This document shows positions 4,702 to 6,533 of a DNA stretch of 6,533 nucleotides, one piece after another. A program made the translations under genes and the position numbers. The stretch is from an uncultured Thermomicrobiales bacterium (GTDB taxonomy: Bacteria > Chloroflexota > Chloroflexia > Thermomicrobiales > UBA6265): positions 1 to 6,533 of the forward strand of contig CADCWJ010000051.1 in NCBI GenBank assembly GCA_902806365.1. Direction: 5' to 3'. The notes under the pieces are model-generated. The model saw only the letters and a list, made by a program, of their open reading frames with translations, searched no databases and was not told the DNA's origin. The stretch's first letter is position 1. Each line of letters opens with the position of its first letter.

Positions 4702-5994
4702 GTGGCAGACACCGAGAAGAAACTGGGGTTCGAGACGCTGGCGCTTCACGCCGGGCAGGTTCCCGACCCGACGACCGGTTCGCGAGCCGTTCCGATCTAC
4801 CAGACGACCTCCTACCGGTTCAACAACACCGAGCATGCGGCCAACCTGTTCGGGTTGAGGGAATTCGGCAACATCTACACCCGCCTGATGAACCCGACGA
4901 CCGACGTGCTGGAACAACGGATCGCCCAGCTCGAAGGCGGGGTCGCGGCCGTCGCCTTCGCGTCCGGTCAGTCGGCGGAGACGCTGGCAATCCTGAACGT
5001 GGCCAGCGCCGGCGACGAGATCGTGTCCACGACAAGTCTCTACGGCGGCACCTACAATCTCTTCCACTACACGCTGCCGAAGATGGGGATCACGGTCAGG
5101 TTCGTCGAGCCGAAGGCCGAGGCGGTCCGGGCGGCGATCACGGACAAGACAAAGGCGGTCTACTCGGAGACGATCGGGAATCCGGACCTGCTCACGCTCG
5201 ACATCCAGGCCGTGGCTGATGTCGCGCACGAGGCGGGGGTACCGTTGATCCTCGACAACACGATCCCGACCCCGTATCTCGTCCGCCCGTTCGACCACGG
5301 TTGCGACATCGTGATCCATTCGCTGACGAAGTTCATCGGTGGCCATGGCACATCGCTCGGCGGGATCGTGGTCGATTCCGGCAAGTTCGACTGGAGCGCG
5401 GCCCCCCGGTTCGCATCGACGTTTGTCGAACCAGACCCGAGCTACCACGGATTGAGCTACGCCGAGACGTTCGGCAACCTCGCCTACGCGATCAAGCTGC
5501 GGGTGCAGGGGCTGCGTGACGTCGGACCGGCGATCAGCCCCTTCAACTCGTTCCTGATCCTGCAGGGGGTCGAGACGTTGCCCGTCCGGATGGAGCGGCA
5601 CAGCCAGAATGCGCTGCAGGTCGCCCGCTTCCTGAACGAGCACCCGAAGGTGTCCTGGGTGAACTACCCAGGTCTGTCGAGCCACCCGTCGTACGATGTC
5701 GCCAGCAAGTACTGGCAGCATGGCCTCTACGGCGCGATCCTCGGGTTCGGGGTCACGGGCGGTGCCGAAGCCGGGCGCAAGATCGTCGAGAACGTCGAGA
5801 TCTTCTCGCACCTCGCGAACATCGGCGACGCCAAGTCGCTGATCATCCACCCGGCGACGACAACGCACTCGCAGCTCAGCGAGAACGAGCAGGCGGGAAC
5901 CGGGGTGACGCCAGACTATGTGCGGCTCTCGATCGGGCTGGAGACGGTCGGTGACCTAATCGCGGACCTTGAGCAGGCGCTCGCCACGGCCTGA
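4702..5994 (+). CDS. metY: O-acetylhomoserine sulfhydrylase (MetY family)
   Basis: This cytoplasmic PLP enzyme of the Cys/Met-metabolism (gamma-family) group makes homocysteine from O-acetylhomoserine and sulfide, so the pathway skips cystathionine. In the 430-residue product: GFETLALHAGQVPDPTTGSR near the N-terminus; IYTRLMNPT (58-66) with the YxR that reaches the partner subunit's PLP phosphate; ASGQSAE (87-93); Tyr114 in SLYGGTYNLF, expected to stack on PLP; Asp185 in LDNTIPTPYL, contacting the ring nitrogen; the PLP lysine Lys210 in SLTKFIGGHG; the late family block HPATTTHSQL (383-392); and Arg408 in VRLSIGLE, for the substrate carboxylate. The length matches the family (~425-440), which is longer than cystathionine gamma-synthases (~380-400). 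It starts with GTG. It lies 168 bases after metX with no terminator between, so the SAM riboswitch probably controls both. Complete and intact. Confidence 0.96.
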   Translation: MADTEKKLGFETLALHAGQVPDPTTGSRAVPIYQTTSYRFNNTEHAANLFGLREFGNIYTRLMNPTTDVLEQRIAQLEGGVAAVAFASGQSAETLAILNVASAGDEIVSTTSLYGGTYNLFHYTLPKMGITVRFVEPKAEAVRAAITDKTKAVYSETIGNPDLLTLDIQAVADVAHEAGVPLILDNTIPTPYLVRPFDHGCDIVIHSLTKFIGGHGTSLGGIVVDSGKFDWSAAPRFASTFVEPDPSYHGLSYAETFGNLAYAIKLRVQGLRDVGPAISPFNSFLILQGVETLPVRMERHSQNALQVARFLNEHPKVSWVNYPGLSSHPSYDVASKYWQHGLYGAILGFGVTGGAEAGRKIVENVEIFSHLANIGDAKSLIIHPATTTHSQLSENEQAGTGVTPDYVRLSIGLETVGDLIADLEQALATA

Positions 5995-6036
5995 CAACCC
6001 GCCGGCTCTGCCGGGCATCCGACTCTTTGTGATTCG

Positions 6037-6071
6037 CCCCGGACGATTCCTGGATTGGGAATCGTCCGGGG
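6037..6071. terminator. Hairpin between convergent metY and right-edge gene, probable terminator
   Basis: CCCCGGACGATTCC (6037-6050) pairs exactly with 6058-6071 around a 7-base loop. It sits in the 117-base gap between the metY stop and the stop of the minus-strand gene. There is no T-run on either side, so it resembles the 459-495 hairpin in style: strong, GC-rich, shared by two convergent transcripts. Confidence 0.6.
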
Positions 6072-6111
6072 ACGCATAGGGAACGATCGCGCAACGTTAC
6101 GGGCGGGAGCG

Positions 6112-6533
6112 CTACGACGATTCGCGAAGGGTCGAGGCCGCTCGATCGACCGCCGCCACGAGGCGATCCCGCTCATCCAGCAGGTCGATCAGGTTCCCCG
6201 CCCGCCCCACGAGATCGAGCACTGCGTCCATGTCGCGGGGTCTGGTCCTGGCCGCTTCGAGCACGGAGCGCAGGTCGCCGGAGTCGCCGGCGCTCGCGGT
6301 GGCCTCATCGAGCACCTGGAGCGCCAAGGCGGCTGCATCGCTCGTCCCGGAATCCACCTCGCTCTGGACGCCTGTCCTTGATTCGGCGCTGAGCGCCGGA
6401 ACCAGCGACCGGAGCTCATCGAGCAGGGCGAGCACCCGGGTCTCGACCTCGGATGGGTCGGACGACTCCGGGCGCGCGATGGCGCTGGACTCGTCGCTCG
6501 GTCCCGCTGCCTCGGACTGGGCCGATCCATCAC
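6112..6533 (-). CDS. Unrecognised protein, C-terminal part (5' end outside window)
   Basis: The frame is open from the right edge to its stop at 6112-6114, giving 139 visible residues. The upstream ~35 are rich in Ser, Glu, Ala, Pro and Asp with almost no hydrophobics, and look disordered. The rest has a heptad-like spread of Leu, Val and Ala among Asp, Glu and Arg (for example LLDELRSLVPAL, LQVLDEAT, DAVLDLVGRAGNLIDLLDER), suggesting a helical bundle or coiled coil. There is no cysteine, membrane segment or known motif. A GTG at 6435 could be read as a start, but the frame continues past it and no ribosome-binding site is evident, so a larger protein is likelier. The competing frame reaching the edge (stop at 6189) gives an Arg/Pro/Ser-rich product typical of a shadow. 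A helical DUF such as DUF1641 crossed my mind, but I cannot support it. Confidence 0.55.
   Translation of the reverse strand, partial: DGSAQSEAAGPSDESSAIARPESSDPSEVETRVLALLDELRSLVPALSAESRTGVQSEVDSGTSDAAALALQVLDEATASAGDSGDLRSVLEAARTRPRDMDAVLDLVGRAGNLIDLLDERDRLVAAVDRAASTLRESS

Noticed and set aside
4681..5868. 395-codon minus-strand open frame opposite metY
   Set aside because: It mirrors the metY codons and its product is Arg/Asp/Val-rich without motifs. MetY on the plus strand is unmistakable.
6189..6533. Second minus-strand frame open to the right edge
   Set aside because: Its product is Arg/Pro/Ser-rich with many Trp and Cys scattered, typical of an out-of-frame reading. The frame ending at 6112 gives a plausible helical protein.

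Overview
The window is GC-rich DNA with long open frames on both strands. It looks like a bacterial chromosome, perhaps a Thermomicrobia/Sphaerobacter-type member of the Chloroflexota. That placement is an inference from gene content and style, because the window has no rRNA or other marker gene. It holds the tail of one gene, four complete genes, the tail of a sixth gene, one doubtful small ORF and a well-defined riboswitch leader.

Layout: (1) 1-376, plus strand: the last ~124 residues of a sugar-type ABC transporter permease. (2) 519-2204, minus strand, convergent with the permease: a 561-residue protein with a cyclic-nucleotide-binding-like domain, a thioredoxin-like domain and a thioredoxin-reductase-like flavoprotein domain. 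It has only one cysteine in total. A perfect GC-rich hairpin (459-495) separates the two convergent genes. (3) 2205-2568: a divergent intergenic stretch. (4) 2569-2784, plus strand: a 71-residue small membrane protein of unknown function, followed by a 27-bp perfect inverted repeat with a 3-base loop (2819-2875). (5) 2919-3303: the methionine leader. It has a promoter (TTGACA, 17 bases, TAGCAT), a complete SAM-I (S-box) riboswitch, an antiterminator and an intrinsic terminator that compete for the same bases, and 167 bases of further leader. (6) 3304-4533 and 4702-5994, plus strand: metX (homoserine O-acetyltransferase) and metY (O-acetylhomoserine sulfhydrylase). A possible 55-codon ORF bridges the gap between them. 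(7) A hairpin (6037-6071), then the 3' end of an unrecognised minus-strand gene running off the right edge.

The functional core is the SAM-controlled metX-metY unit. MetX activates homoserine as an acyl ester (acetyl in typical MetX) and MetY replaces the acyloxy group with sulfide to give homocysteine. Homocysteine feeds methionine and SAM, and SAM binding to the leader is predicted to stop transcription before metX. The other genes show no clear link to this pathway. The least ordinary features are the nearly cysteine-free thioredoxin-reductase-like fusion protein, the extra hairpin that could bury the riboswitch terminator's 3' arm, and the small membrane protein.
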